Assembly (NCBI GenBank): GCA_003481775.1
Contig: QULU01000003.1
Location: 122,726-186,725 of the forward strand
Direction of reading: 5' to 3'
Length of the DNA: 64,000 nt
Source: Clostridiaceae bacterium OM02-2AC
Lineage (GTDB): Bacteria > Bacillota_I > Bacilli_A > Erysipelotrichales > Erysipelotrichaceae
Part shown: piece by piece, positions 26,907 through 37,922 of the stretch
Position numbering within the stretch: position 1 is the first letter of the stretch
Layout: each line of letters begins with the position of its first letter
Notes under the pieces: model-generated
Told to the model about the DNA's origin: nothing
Databases searched by the model: none
What the model saw: only the letters and a program-made list of their open reading frames with translations
Program-made: the position numbers and the translations under genes

Positions 26907-27317
26907 CGATTATAGCAGAAGAAGAATGAAAATACCAGCAAAAAGATTTTGGGGGTCAAAAGAATCATATAGCGAATGGGAGGATAGCAATAAAGTTATT
27001 CTTTTTCTTGTTCTGATTACCGCCGAATAAAAAGAAATGAAATGGTAGGTGAAAGGGAAAATGCTTTGTTTGATCAGAGTGAATTCATTTTTTGATATGC
27101 TGCAAACAAAATTTTTTTTAAACGATGCATCACACGAGATTCTTATATGGGGAATAAGAAAATCACAGGTCCAGATGATACAAATTTTTATGAACCTCAA
27201 TCGTATCATCAATAAATATATCATCAGTAAATATGTAAAGCGGGAGAACAAGCCCGGATAGGGACAATTGTAAGTTTAAATGATTTTAAACATATAGAAT
27301 ATGGAGGAAAAGGAGAA
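26907..27317. other. Leader region of the giant gene
   Basis: No strong plus-strand promoter was found here. In the inverted state it would be a leader of about 450 nt. A 66-codon reading frame at 27061-27261 has a fair ribosome-binding site but no recognisable relatives. A perfect 7-bp inverted repeat, GTTTAAA and TTTAAAC around TGAT (27274-27291), lies just before the AGGAGAA of the giant gene. Confidence 0.45.
27061..27261 (+). CDS. Possible small leader ORF
   Basis: A 66-codon frame with AGGTGAAAGGG upstream of its ATG, ending 56 bp before the giant gene. The product is basic and hydrophobic in the middle (QVQMIQIFMNLNRIINKYI). I do not recognise it. It may be a remnant or a chance frame in AT-rich DNA. 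Confidence 0.22.
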   Translation: MLCLIRVNSFFDMLQTKFFLNDASHEILIWGIRKSQVQMIQIFMNLNRIINKYIISKYVKRENKPG

Positions 27318-30300
27318 ATGAAACGAAAACATAAAATAGGCATAGCTGCTGGTGTGATCTCATTGTCGATGGTTACAGCCATGGCTACAGGTTTAATAAA
27401 TACGGGCAATTTGTTTGCGGAAGATCCAAAATCTATTCCATCATCTGTTCAATTTCAGCCAGGAGATATGGTGAATATTGGAGGAAAGCAGTTTACTGTT
27501 TTAAATGACAATCAATTGTTAGCATATGACAATGCAGCAGATAATATTTATTTTGATGAAGTACCAGATATTTTAAGAAGTTGGGAAGAAAGTATCAAAT
27601 CAACCGGTGATTCTGCCTATCTTAGCGGTAATGCTGAGCTTTCTGACGCAGTGGATATAACAGATGTTCCTAATTTAGGAAATGGTACGAATTCATGGAC
27701 AGGAACAGCAGGGACTGTAGATGGTACTATTCAGGAAGGCTTTCAGCAGGTTCTTGGTCCAGATGGAAAGATAGCAAAGCAAACACTAGAATGGTCTACA
27801 CTTAATGGAGAGATTTGTGTAGGAGAAGAAGTAAGCACGGACTGGTTAACTTCTGATATACGAATGGGAGAAGGTGTTGGAGACGAATATCAATACGGCT
27901 GGGTACAGATACAAAGAAATTATAATGGGGCACCTTACTATACTGCTTATAAAACGATGAATTATGTTAGGTACCAGGATGAGACATGGGATGAAGCGAT
28001 TGAAAGGCAATTAAGGGCATTACCTTGTGGTAATAGTGGTAAGGGGTGTTGGGAAAACGCAAAGCCAGGTATTGATAAACCAGCAGGTCCTCCAGTGACG
28101 GGGACACTAGGAATATATGTTTGGGGATCGCATGGACCGCTAAACCCATATGGGGACCTCGTTCCCGCAGGACCCTGTGGAACGGAAGAAAAGAAACAGC
28201 AGGCAGCGGTACGTCCAGTGATATCTGCTGACTTGTCTTCGATTACATATGTGAAAAATTCAAGTGGAACACCGGTAAATGCTGATCCGCAAACTGAAGC
28301 GGTAAATCTGGTTATGCATGACAGCAGTATTGACTTTACAATGAATGCAAGCCAGTCTAAAAAAATTGAAGCAATTTCCGGTGATACCATCAAATTGAAT
28401 TATGAATCCGCAACTACAGGAGAAAATCACAGTATCAAACTGATTGTAAAGGACGAAAGCGGGAAAATCATAAGATATGCAGCATTGGAAGATTTAAGTT
28501 CTGGAGCAAGCGGTGAAGTCAGTATCAATACGGGAGCTGACGGACTGAATCTGGAGCTTGGAAGCTATACATTTATGCTGGTTAATGAACAGGATAATAG
28601 TGCTGTTTCCGATTTGTCGGATCATTCCTCTGCTCCGGTTGAAATACCTGTGGAGCTGCAGCATAATCTGACAGCCGCAGATATCATGGAATCAGGAAAT
28701 AAAGTAGAGGGTAGTGACTTCTATAATGAAGGCGGTGTTTCCTTTGCTATCAAGGATACAGCAGAAAACGGAAACATCAGCAGCAGCTTTCCCTATATTC
28801 GTGTAGGAACCCTGGAAGAATTGAATGATACTACAAATCCAATACCTTTCGCTTCTTCTGTTGTTAAGTATACAAATGATGGCGTATATGAGCGCGTGAG
28901 CAGTGAAGATACAGCGACTTATCCGGATGGCTATGACTACAGCGGCTGTCTATATGTGCAACTTGCAGACAGCTCTGATGGAAGTGGCAATACGACAATT
29001 AAGGTCCCAATTGATTCTGTAAAAATCGATACGATGAAGCCATATTTTCCAACAGGGAAGAATGGGGAAGATAAGGCAATCACAACAGAGAATATCAAGG
29101 AGGCTACAGCAGCTAAAACATCATTCTTTGATGCTGTATTTTCAGATCAGCCATCCGCTGATCTGGATGAAGAATTTGCCGGAGAACATACGAAAATCAT
29201 ACCGCATGCAAAGGATTATGCCGCTACTATGTATGAAGGGGGGAAACTAAAAGCAGACGCCACTTCATTAAAGGGAGGCATTGAAAAATATGAGTTATCA
29301 GCTCGAGCATTGAAACCAGATGGGACCGTTGATGAAGCAAAAGCAGCGATCACACAAACAATTCAGACGAATGAAGAAAAATTCAAGGATGTAGAGCCTT
29401 ATTTTGAATTGAAGGGAAAGGATGCATACTGGATTCAGATTACTGCATATGATCGTGCCGGAAGAACAATAAGTGCAGAAGAAAAGCTATACATGGATTC
29501 TACAATACCTGGTAAGCCTGTTTTAAAGGCAGAATTGCAGAATGACGATAAAACGGAATATCCTGGAGGTGTCATCGAAAATGAGCAGGGGGAGAAAATA
29601 GCCAATTGGAGCAATCAGGATATTAGTATCACGCTGTCATTAAGCGAAGAAGATGAGAAAGAACTGAAAAGTGGAATAGATCGCTGGGAATATATTACAT
29701 CAGAAGAAATCAAAGCCTGGGTGGATGATGGGCATAAGGCTGAGGATATCACATGGAAGAGTCTTGGTAAGAAGACAGAAGCTGATGGCTCAGAATCGAA
29801 GGAAGCTCAATCTGTCTTCACAACGGACAGTAATAAGGTCAGTGAGACAGGCGAATATCATTTCCGTGCGGTGTCCCGTGCAAATATTAAGGGCACTGAA
29901 GCAGTTTTCAACATAAAAAAGGATAAGACGACTCCTGAATTAAACGTGAAAGCGATTGATGTCGCAACAAAGAGCGACTATCAGGAAAATATGAGTGCTG
30001 AGAAGGGAATCATTTTCACTGTTACGCCTGTTGGTACTATTCCAGCCAGCGGTGTATCCTATTATTATCGCGGTGTACCCTCAAATTGGTCATCTGCTGC
30101 ACGTGCAGCAGATGAAATTCCAAGTGATGAGGAGATTCCATGGATCAAAATCAGTAAAAATGATAAAGACGAATATAGTTTTATGATTGCTGATGATTTT
30201 GAAGGTACGTATTACTTCAAGGCTGTCAGTGGAGCTAATGTGACAACGAAGGCTGTCGATGTAAAAAAAGTTAAGGCGGATGTCGGTGTCGAGCAGCCAA

Positions 30301-33300
30301 AGACACCAATTACAGTGAGTGCCGTTATGAGTGAAGACGGAACTGCATACAATGGCAAATGGACAAATAAGGACATCACGGTCACGATTAGCGGTGGGCT
30401 GGATGGCAGTGATACACCCGCGTATTATGAATATGCAGATTCTCCTACTTCTACAAGCTGGAAAAAAATCTCAGCTGTAGACGGTGTATTCCAATTTCAA
30501 ATCCTTGGGGAACAAACCATTGATAAAGCTTATTACTTTCGTGTAATCAAAAATGGGGATGATGATGAAATACCGTATTCTACCACAAAAAATGGATTGC
30601 GAATCCGACATGATCAAGTCGTCCCGATGATAAAAACGGTAACACTGTCTCCGCAATCACCGGATGTCGCAACTTCATATGTTACCTTGAAGGTGAATTG
30701 TATTGAGAAAAGTGCAGAGGAAGCGGCGAATGCATCACCGATTGCAGCCTACAGTGTAGATGGTGGAGCAACATGGATAACGGCAAATAGCAAGAATCCG
30801 AATACCTTCGTATATGAGTTTAATGAAAATATAGCAGGAATAGAGGTGCAGGTAAAGGATGAAGCCGGTAATATCACAAGCTATGATGAAATATTGGCAA
30901 TCGACAATATCGATAAGACTGGTCCTTCTGCCCCTGAATTCGCAAACATAGATGAATTTAAAAACGGTGTTTGGAAAAATGCAGCACAGGATGTCACGAT
31001 ATCCTTCACTCCAGCAGATACTGGAGCAAAGGAACATATTCAGTATCATATTCAGAAGCTGGTAGGGGATACCTATGTGGAGTATGAACCGGTTAGTGAC
31101 AGTACAGGTGGGGATCTTACGTGGATAAATGCTCCGATTGATCAGGCTGTTGAAAATGTTGCATTGGATAAGGAAGGCACTTACCGAATCATTGCAAGAA
31201 CAATTGACAGTATGAAGCGTGTGAGTGCAGAATCTATGACGACGGATATCATTCGTATCGATATGACGGCGCCAACCCTTACAGATATCACACAGGTAGA
31301 GGATAAATGGGCTGCGGCTGCTACAAATTTTTTGAGTATGCTCACTGGAGAGACATTCTTTAAAGATCATATTACGTACACATTCAGTGGAACGGATAAT
31401 GCTGGAGGAAGTGGACTTCAGAAATATCAATATCAGATGGCTTCTGCAGATACAGCTTTACCTGCAGATGATAAATGGATTGACGCATATAAAGGTGAAG
31501 TCAATATCGAAGAGGATTTTAGCGGTAAATTATTTGCAAGAAGTGTAGATTATGCAGGAAATGTATCAGATGTAAAGGTCTATGATGGCATCCATGTCGA
31601 TGCAACTCTACCTGTTCTTACAATAACACCAACTGATCTGTCTGCCAATTGGACAAATAAAGATAGTATCACAATCAGTGCCAGTGATGCAGGAAGCGGA
31701 ATTAAAGATAACAAGGTCAGCTATACAACGACCTATGCAGGAACAGAAGCATTTGCTGATGATAGTCTGACATTGGATGCTAACGGGAAAGCAGTACTTA
31801 ACAATCTTCCGGATGGAGAATACAGTATTACCTTCACAGTCAATGATAATAGCTTACACGAGGAATCTGTCGTATATCCGGTGCGTATTGATAAAGAGCT
31901 TCCGGATATCGCGATCATTGATCCCAATAAGGATACCATAGTAAGTGAAAAGGAAGTAACGATTGAGGTTCAGAATACACAAGCAGGGCAAAAAGAACTG
32001 AACGTCACCTTGAATGGTAAAGAGGTAAGTGGCTTGACACTTTCCAGTAAAGCTCCTGAGGTTCTCAGCGGAGACCATATCAAGGTCTATACGATTAAAA
32101 TAAATGAAAACGGACGTTTAGAAACTGAGGTCATCGGGAATACGATACGAGATGGAGTGAATGTAAGTGCAATAGCTGCATCCGATATCACAAATGTATA
32201 CAGTGTGACACCGGTATTGAAGCTGGAAGCATTTGTCGGCAGAGATGAGAACGCTGACCGTTATGTATCCGGGGAATGGACAACAGAGCATGTGGAGGTG
32301 GTCTTGAGCAATACAGAGAGCGGTGTGAAAACAAGTGATCTGACATTCCAATATCAATGCTATGACAGAGAGGGCAATGAGATTACGCATGGCTGGACAA
32401 ATATCGAAGATACGGAAACCTCAACAAAGGCAGGAAGGTTTTCAGTTTATGGAAATGGTGTCTACGAGTATCGCTTCCGTGCTGTCATGATTGATCCGGA
32501 TGATCCTGCACGACCTCCACTTCTGGAAAGTGATGTCGAGACAATTGTTATTGCACAGGATACTAAACGTCCTGCTGCGCCAACATTGGAAATCGCAAAT
32601 GCGGATGATTATACACAGACGAAATGGTATGATGCAGCAAAACTGATGGAAATCAATTTTACTGCAAATACAGATGGCCTTGGGCAATGGGTGGAATATA
32701 TCGATAGCAGCGATAAGTCACCTAAATGGACGAAAGCAAAGCTGAATACGACAAGTGGAAAATATGAAATCCGAATAAAGGGCGATAAACAGCACGTTAT
32801 TCGTATCCGAAGCAACGATGCGTATGATCGAACAAGTGTAGAAAGCATAGCTTATGTAAATATCGATACCTCAACACCGGAATTTGATGTGAAAAAGAAG
32901 TTTACAAGTTCAAATGCAATTTTGACATTAGTGACGACAGATGCAGATGACAAATCTACAATTGGTATCAGCGGAGTGTATGATGCGACAATACAAAAGA
33001 AAACGGATGGTGTACTTGTACCAGATACGCTGCAGCATTTCTATGGTGGTAAAGCAACCATAACGAAGGATTCTTACGGTAACGGAACCTATGAGGTTGT
33101 GTTGACTACAAATTCTGGAAAGACAGTTAAAAAGGATATCGAAGTAAATGGTATCAACCTACCAAAGCCGGTCATCAGTGTCAATGCAGCAGCTATTGCT
33201 GTAGATGACACCGAAGTACCTTATACGAGTGGGACCTGGACAACAGAATCTAAGGTACGGTTGGATGTTGAAGTGAAGAATCCGACAACGGCAGGAGCAG

Positions 33301-36300
33301 TTACCAATGAGTATCAGGAAGACGGTGACAGTACATGGACAGCGTTTGCAAACGATGGAACAGATCAGAGTATGCTGGTCAGCGGAGCCGGTAAACATAC
33401 CATTAACATAAGATCTACCAATGCCAGTGGTGCAGTATCCGATGTTTACAGTTTTAAAGTATGGATTGATACTGCATGGAATAACGATTTTACGATACAA
33501 AATGAAGCAGATTTTTCAACTGTAGATACACCATGGTATAACAAAACACAAACGGTACGTGCGACCTTTACAAAAGATGTGGATGGCTGCAAGGAATGGA
33601 TCGAATACAGTGAGGATGGTCTGACATGGACGCATAACAGTAAGAATACCTATGAGGTGAACACGACTGGAAAACATGAAATTTTTGCTCGTAAAAATGA
33701 TGAAATAGGAAGTGGCAATTCCGATATAGGAAAGCCGCTCCATGTATATATCGATAAAGAGACAATTAAGGACTTTAAAATAAAGATTGATAAGAATAGT
33801 TATGCTTCTTTCCTTAGCACCATTACATTCGGTGTTTATCAAAATGAAGTGAAGGACGCAACTATCACTGGAGATTTTGGCATTTCCGGTGCGGACAAAG
33901 TATATATACAGATTGTTTCAGATCCTGCTGATTATGTAAATACATATGCAGCTGATGCGGGTGAAGCAGGCTGGCAGGAATATACAGCACCAATACAGCT
34001 GGAGAATAATTTCAAGGGCTTTGTTTATGCAAAGGCAAAAGATAAGGCAGGGAATACCTCCAATATTATTCGTACTGATGGTATTGTCATTGATACAGTA
34101 GGACCAACGGTTGAAATAAATAACAAGGATGGTGCATGGATTACTGAGGATTTCGTGGATATTACAGTAAGTGATTTTGCTGATGCTGCAGCATCTATTG
34201 TAGGAAATGCTTCCGGGATCACAAGCATCGATTATGAAACGAATGAAGCGGAACCTGTAGAAGGAAGTATAGATATTGAAGAGAATCATGCTGTTATCAG
34301 CGGCTTACATGATGGGGAATATGATTTGCAGGTCATTGCAAGGGATAAGGCAGGAAATGAAACTCGTGAAATAAAACCGGTAAAGCTGGATCGAATAAAA
34401 CCAGGCATTGCTATCACCGGGTATAATGAGCTGAGCTTTACCAGCGTTAATAAACTGAAGCTGATACCAAGTGTAGGAGTCAGCGGTATTCAATCTGTCA
34501 TGGTAAAAGCAGAACTGAAGGATGGATCCGCGATCGCTGAAACAGAAATCTCAGGACCGGAATATACCTATACAGCTTCAAAAAATGGTACATATACCTT
34601 TCTATTGACGAATAATGCAGGGGTTACAGTAGAAGAGACACTTGAAATCGATAACATCACAGACAGTCTTGATGATATCATGGGTCTTGATGTGAAAACT
34701 ACCAATCTGAAGGGCGAGGAGATTGATTATCTGCATGCGGAAGAACTTGCGGATACTGCTGCAGAACCAAACTGGAGTGCGCACGATGTTATTTTTATAG
34801 CGCATGGAGCGACAAAATTCAAAGCTTCTATAGATAATGGAAAATATACAGATTTCAGTGCAGCTGGAACCTTTACTGTTAAAAATGAAGGCATTCATAC
34901 CGTTAGAATAAAGAACGATGCAGATACAACAACAAGAACCTTTATAGTGAAAATTGATAAATATGAAGTAAAGGATGTAAAAATCAAAGACAGCCATAAA
35001 TATACGGCTACTGAATGGTATAACAATCAACGTGTCATTCAGGCTTCCTTTGTACCAGATGATACAACAGGTATCGATGAGTGGCTGGAATACTATGATC
35101 CAAGTGATAATGAGTGGAAAAAGGGCGACAGTGTAATCCTGAATGTCGATGGCAGCCATACTGTGCGTTTCCGTGGTAATGACGAGTTGAATCGTCCGAC
35201 AGCGGAACAAACTGCGATCGTCAACCTGGATATGACAGCGCCAACAGATATGAAGATCAAGATCGAAAAGAGCCTGCATAAAGAATTCATCAACTATTTC
35301 TTCCCGAATACGTATGATGAAACAGTAGAAGTAACCCTTCATGCAAATGGAGATATCTCCGGCATTGAAAAGATTCAGTATCAGCTGATCAATGAAGAAG
35401 CAGGAGAGACATTCAATCCATTGATTGGCTGGAACACCTATGATAGCAGTTTTACAATCTCTGATGGATTTAAGGGGAAAATCTATGCGAGAGCTACTGA
35501 TAAAGCAGGAAACCAAACCATCAATGTAGTGACAGAGGACGGTATCATCGTTGATACGAAAGAACCTGTTATCGCATTCCAGGAAAGCTATCCTATGACA
35601 GCCTGGAGCAGTGAAAATTCAGTAAAAGCAACCATCACACCGACCTTATCCGGACTTCAGAGTGCATGGTATACGATCACAAAGAACGGTATCGTTACGA
35701 AATATGATATCGATCTGAAGGATATCGATGCATCGAACAATATCACGTTGGAGAATCTGCCAAATGGTAAATACGATATCGAAGTCTTTGCGAAGAACAA
35801 AGCAGGAAAGATCGGCTCCGGCAAGTTTGAAGACGCTATGTTTGAGAACAGAGCGCCACTTCTGAAAGTGGATGCTGAGCTTGAAAAGAAAGTGTCCAGC
35901 ATACCGGTCAGCATAGATGTCGATATGAGCAGTCTGTACACGACACTTGAAAGCCTGACATGGCAGACAAGTGGAACATCTGCACAGGATATCCTGACCG
36001 ATAAGAAATTCACGATCAACAGCAATGGTGTCTACAAGATCGTCGCAACGACATCATCCGGTGTCACTGCGGAAAAGACACTCGTCGTTACGAATATCAC
36101 GAACGTCAGCAGTGTGATTGGAATCAACGCATACTTCAGTGAAGAACCTACCAAGGAATATCTTGGTGGAAACACATGGAGTTCTAAGGATGTTACGATC
36201 GAAGTCAGAGATACGACAGGCAAGGTTCCGGTCGATGATCTGATGATGCAGATGAAGGTAACCAATGTGAAGGATGGCAGTCTGGTATCCGATTGGACAG

Positions 36301-37922
36301 CCATGGAAGCCGATAAGAATGATGCGGCACTCTATAAGACGGTGGCATCCGATGAAGGCAGCTATCTGTATGAATTCAGAGGAAGCTATGAAGGTGTTTC
36401 AGGCTCTACAGCAGCACTTCGGGTAAATATCGACCGTTCCGCGCCAAAGAAACCATTGTATACAGAAGATACCTTGAAAAAGTATGACAATGATGCATGG
36501 CACAGTGAATACGATGCAGAATTGGAAGCTTTGATCGATGCGACCGATGGCTGTGATGAATGGCTGGAATACAATATAGACGGCGCAACTGATTATGATG
36601 GCAACCTATTATGGATACCGACCAAGAATCAAAAAACAGACACGATCAAAGTCGTAGATGATAAAGATCATATCGTGCAGATCAGAACGACAGACCGTCT
36701 GGAAAGACATTCCGAGGTCAATGAGATCCATGTCAAACTGGACAGCACAAGACCGACAAACTTCTATATCAAGGAAGGCGAAAACCTGTATCAGGATTTC
36801 TTAGACAAGCTGACAGGTGGAAACTTCTATCAGAAGAGCAGAACCGTTGAGATCGGCGGTGACTTCAAGATTGCTGGCGTCGATAAGATCGAATACCAGA
36901 TCGTGAAGAAGGAATCTGATTTCGATGCAACGAAAGGCTGGGAAAAATTGAAGATCGCAGATGGTGCTGAATCTAGCACGATCACCTTACTGCCGGGAAC
37001 CAAGGGTATCATCTATGCCCGTGGTGTCGACAAGGCAGGAAATGAAACGGGAATCATCCGTACCGACCTGATCACGATCGACAACAGCCGTGCAGATCTT
37101 ATCGTACCGGATGATGCAACAGCATGGACCGATGTCACAACGATGAAGATCAAAGTGAAGGATGATGAGTCCGGACTGAGAAGTGTGACCTATAACAGTG
37201 AAGACCCTGCACAAAGTGGCGAAGTGATATTGTCTGATACCGTAGATGCTGATGGATATCGCGAAGGAACGATCACGAATCTGAAAGACGGACAATATCT
37301 AGTGGATGTCGTCGCAACCAATGGCGCAGGCGAACCAATCACCAGAAAGGTCCGTGTCATGATCGATACCGTAACACCAGGTTTGAAAGTAGAAGGAGAA
37401 TCCTCGAAACCGCAGACAAGTACGACATTGGATCTGATTCCAGTCGTAGGAGGAAGTGGATTGGATGAGATCCAGCAGCTGAAGAAGAATGATGATGACA
37501 CCTTTACGGTGATACGACATATCAAAGCAGTGGATGGACAGGATAAATATCCGGAAACGTTTATAGAAAACGGAACGTATTATTATCAGGTAGTCAATGG
37601 TGCAGGCACTGTTTCCACACCAGTAACAGAGATCACGATCAGCAATATCAAATCTGACAAGCCGGTCATCGTCTTCCGTAGCGATAACGGATACGATTCT
37701 AAGACATGGAGCGGAAGACCGGTTACGCTGGAAGTCAATACGAATACCAATGCGAAGCTGTATTATCGAAAGAAAGGCGATGCAGCTTATATAGACGCAG
37801 ACCACGTATATTATCAGAATCTGAAATTCGATAAGACTGGCATCTATACCTATGAATTCAAATCTGTATTTGAAGGCGTAGGTGGTGCAGCAGATATCGA
37901 AACGGTGGAGAATATAGCGTGA
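27318..37922 (+). CDS. Giant Ig-like-repeat surface protein, N-terminal part (frameshifted)
   Basis: A 3,534-residue reading frame. A signal peptide (about 1-34, ending NLFAED) is followed by a unique domain (about 35-310) that holds three cysteines and ends AAVRPVISADLSS like DUF6273 proteins. Long arrays of Ig-like beta-sandwich domains follow. These fall into a larger repeating set of about five domain types; landmarks are EWIEY with DELNRPT, FLDKLTGGNFY with GIDKIEYQI, DKAGN with IIRTDGI and VDT, KNGTYTF with NAGVTVE, and W with SAKDV. It is likely a wall-anchored adhesin or stalk. The frame stops at TGA 37920-37922, but the domain pattern runs on unbroken in the next frame. AGGAGAA precedes the start by three bases, with GGAGGAA further up. 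Confidence 0.85.
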   Translation: MKRKHKIGIAAGVISLSMVTAMATGLINTGNLFAEDPKSIPSSVQFQPGDMVNIGGKQFTVLNDNQLLAYDNAADNIYFDEVPDILRSWEESIKSTGDSAYLSGNAELSDAVDITDVPNLGNGTNSWTGTAGTVDGTIQEGFQQVLGPDGKIAKQTLEWSTLNGEICVGEEVSTDWLTSDIRMGEGVGDEYQYGWVQIQRNYNGAPYYTAYKTMNYVRYQDETWDEAIERQLRALPCGNSGKGCWENAKPGIDKPAGPPVTGTLGIYVWGSHGPLNPYGDLVPAGPCGTEEKKQQAAVRPVISADLSSITYVKNSSGTPVNADPQTEAVNLVMHDSSIDFTMNASQSKKIEAISGDTIKLNYESATTGENHSIKLIVKDESGKIIRYAALEDLSSGASGEVSINTGADGLNLELGSYTFMLVNEQDNSAVSDLSDHSSAPVEIPVELQHNLTAADIMESGNKVEGSDFYNEGGVSFAIKDTAENGNISSSFPYIRVGTLEELNDTTNPIPFASSVVKYTNDGVYERVSSEDTATYPDGYDYSGCLYVQLADSSDGSGNTTIKVPIDSVKIDTMKPYFPTGKNGEDKAITTENIKEATAAKTSFFDAVFSDQPSADLDEEFAGEHTKIIPHAKDYAATMYEGGKLKADATSLKGGIEKYELSARALKPDGTVDEAKAAITQTIQTNEEKFKDVEPYFELKGKDAYWIQITAYDRAGRTISAEEKLYMDSTIPGKPVLKAELQNDDKTEYPGGVIENEQGEKIANWSNQDISITLSLSEEDEKELKSGIDRWEYITSEEIKAWVDDGHKAEDITWKSLGKKTEADGSESKEAQSVFTTDSNKVSETGEYHFRAVSRANIKGTEAVFNIKKDKTTPELNVKAIDVATKSDYQENMSAEKGIIFTVTPVGTIPASGVSYYYRGVPSNWSSAARAADEIPSDEEIPWIKISKNDKDEYSFMIADDFEGTYYFKAVSGANVTTKAVDVKKVKADVGVEQPKTPITVSAVMSEDGTAYNGKWTNKDITVTISGGLDGSDTPAYYEYADSPTSTSWKKISAVDGVFQFQILGEQTIDKAYYFRVIKNGDDDEIPYSTTKNGLRIRHDQVVPMIKTVTLSPQSPDVATSYVTLKVNCIEKSAEEAANASPIAAYSVDGGATWITANSKNPNTFVYEFNENIAGIEVQVKDEAGNITSYDEILAIDNIDKTGPSAPEFANIDEFKNGVWKNAAQDVTISFTPADTGAKEHIQYHIQKLVGDTYVEYEPVSDSTGGDLTWINAPIDQAVENVALDKEGTYRIIARTIDSMKRVSAESMTTDIIRIDMTAPTLTDITQVEDKWAAAATNFLSMLTGETFFKDHITYTFSGTDNAGGSGLQKYQYQMASADTALPADDKWIDAYKGEVNIEEDFSGKLFARSVDYAGNVSDVKVYDGIHVDATLPVLTITPTDLSANWTNKDSITISASDAGSGIKDNKVSYTTTYAGTEAFADDSLTLDANGKAVLNNLPDGEYSITFTVNDNSLHEESVVYPVRIDKELPDIAIIDPNKDTIVSEKEVTIEVQNTQAGQKELNVTLNGKEVSGLTLSSKAPEVLSGDHIKVYTIKINENGRLETEVIGNTIRDGVNVSAIAASDITNVYSVTPVLKLEAFVGRDENADRYVSGEWTTEHVEVVLSNTESGVKTSDLTFQYQCYDREGNEITHGWTNIEDTETSTKAGRFSVYGNGVYEYRFRAVMIDPDDPARPPLLESDVETIVIAQDTKRPAAPTLEIANADDYTQTKWYDAAKLMEINFTANTDGLGQWVEYIDSSDKSPKWTKAKLNTTSGKYEIRIKGDKQHVIRIRSNDAYDRTSVESIAYVNIDTSTPEFDVKKKFTSSNAILTLVTTDADDKSTIGISGVYDATIQKKTDGVLVPDTLQHFYGGKATITKDSYGNGTYEVVLTTNSGKTVKKDIEVNGINLPKPVISVNAAAIAVDDTEVPYTSGTWTTESKVRLDVEVKNPTTAGAVTNEYQEDGDSTWTAFANDGTDQSMLVSGAGKHTINIRSTNASGAVSDVYSFKVWIDTAWNNDFTIQNEADFSTVDTPWYNKTQTVRATFTKDVDGCKEWIEYSEDGLTWTHNSKNTYEVNTTGKHEIFARKNDEIGSGNSDIGKPLHVYIDKETIKDFKIKIDKNSYASFLSTITFGVYQNEVKDATITGDFGISGADKVYIQIVSDPADYVNTYAADAGEAGWQEYTAPIQLENNFKGFVYAKAKDKAGNTSNIIRTDGIVIDTVGPTVEINNKDGAWITEDFVDITVSDFADAAASIVGNASGITSIDYETNEAEPVEGSIDIEENHAVISGLHDGEYDLQVIARDKAGNETREIKPVKLDRIKPGIAITGYNELSFTSVNKLKLIPSVGVSGIQSVMVKAELKDGSAIAETEISGPEYTYTASKNGTYTFLLTNNAGVTVEETLEIDNITDSLDDIMGLDVKTTNLKGEEIDYLHAEELADTAAEPNWSAHDVIFIAHGATKFKASIDNGKYTDFSAAGTFTVKNEGIHTVRIKNDADTTTRTFIVKIDKYEVKDVKIKDSHKYTATEWYNNQRVIQASFVPDDTTGIDEWLEYYDPSDNEWKKGDSVILNVDGSHTVRFRGNDELNRPTAEQTAIVNLDMTAPTDMKIKIEKSLHKEFINYFFPNTYDETVEVTLHANGDISGIEKIQYQLINEEAGETFNPLIGWNTYDSSFTISDGFKGKIYARATDKAGNQTINVVTEDGIIVDTKEPVIAFQESYPMTAWSSENSVKATITPTLSGLQSAWYTITKNGIVTKYDIDLKDIDASNNITLENLPNGKYDIEVFAKNKAGKIGSGKFEDAMFENRAPLLKVDAELEKKVSSIPVSIDVDMSSLYTTLESLTWQTSGTSAQDILTDKKFTINSNGVYKIVATTSSGVTAEKTLVVTNITNVSSVIGINAYFSEEPTKEYLGGNTWSSKDVTIEVRDTTGKVPVDDLMMQMKVTNVKDGSLVSDWTAMEADKNDAALYKTVASDEGSYLYEFRGSYEGVSGSTAALRVNIDRSAPKKPLYTEDTLKKYDNDAWHSEYDAELEALIDATDGCDEWLEYNIDGATDYDGNLLWIPTKNQKTDTIKVVDDKDHIVQIRTTDRLERHSEVNEIHVKLDSTRPTNFYIKEGENLYQDFLDKLTGGNFYQKSRTVEIGGDFKIAGVDKIEYQIVKKESDFDATKGWEKLKIADGAESSTITLLPGTKGIIYARGVDKAGNETGIIRTDLITIDNSRADLIVPDDATAWTDVTTMKIKVKDDESGLRSVTYNSEDPAQSGEVILSDTVDADGYREGTITNLKDGQYLVDVVATNGAGEPITRKVRVMIDTVTPGLKVEGESSKPQTSTTLDLIPVVGGSGLDEIQQLKKNDDDTFTVIRHIKAVDGQDKYPETFIENGTYYYQVVNGAGTVSTPVTEITISNIKSDKPVIVFRSDNGYDSKTWSGRPVTLEVNTNTNAKLYYRKKGDAAYIDADHVYYQNLKFDKTGIYTYEFKSVFEGVGGAADIETVENIA

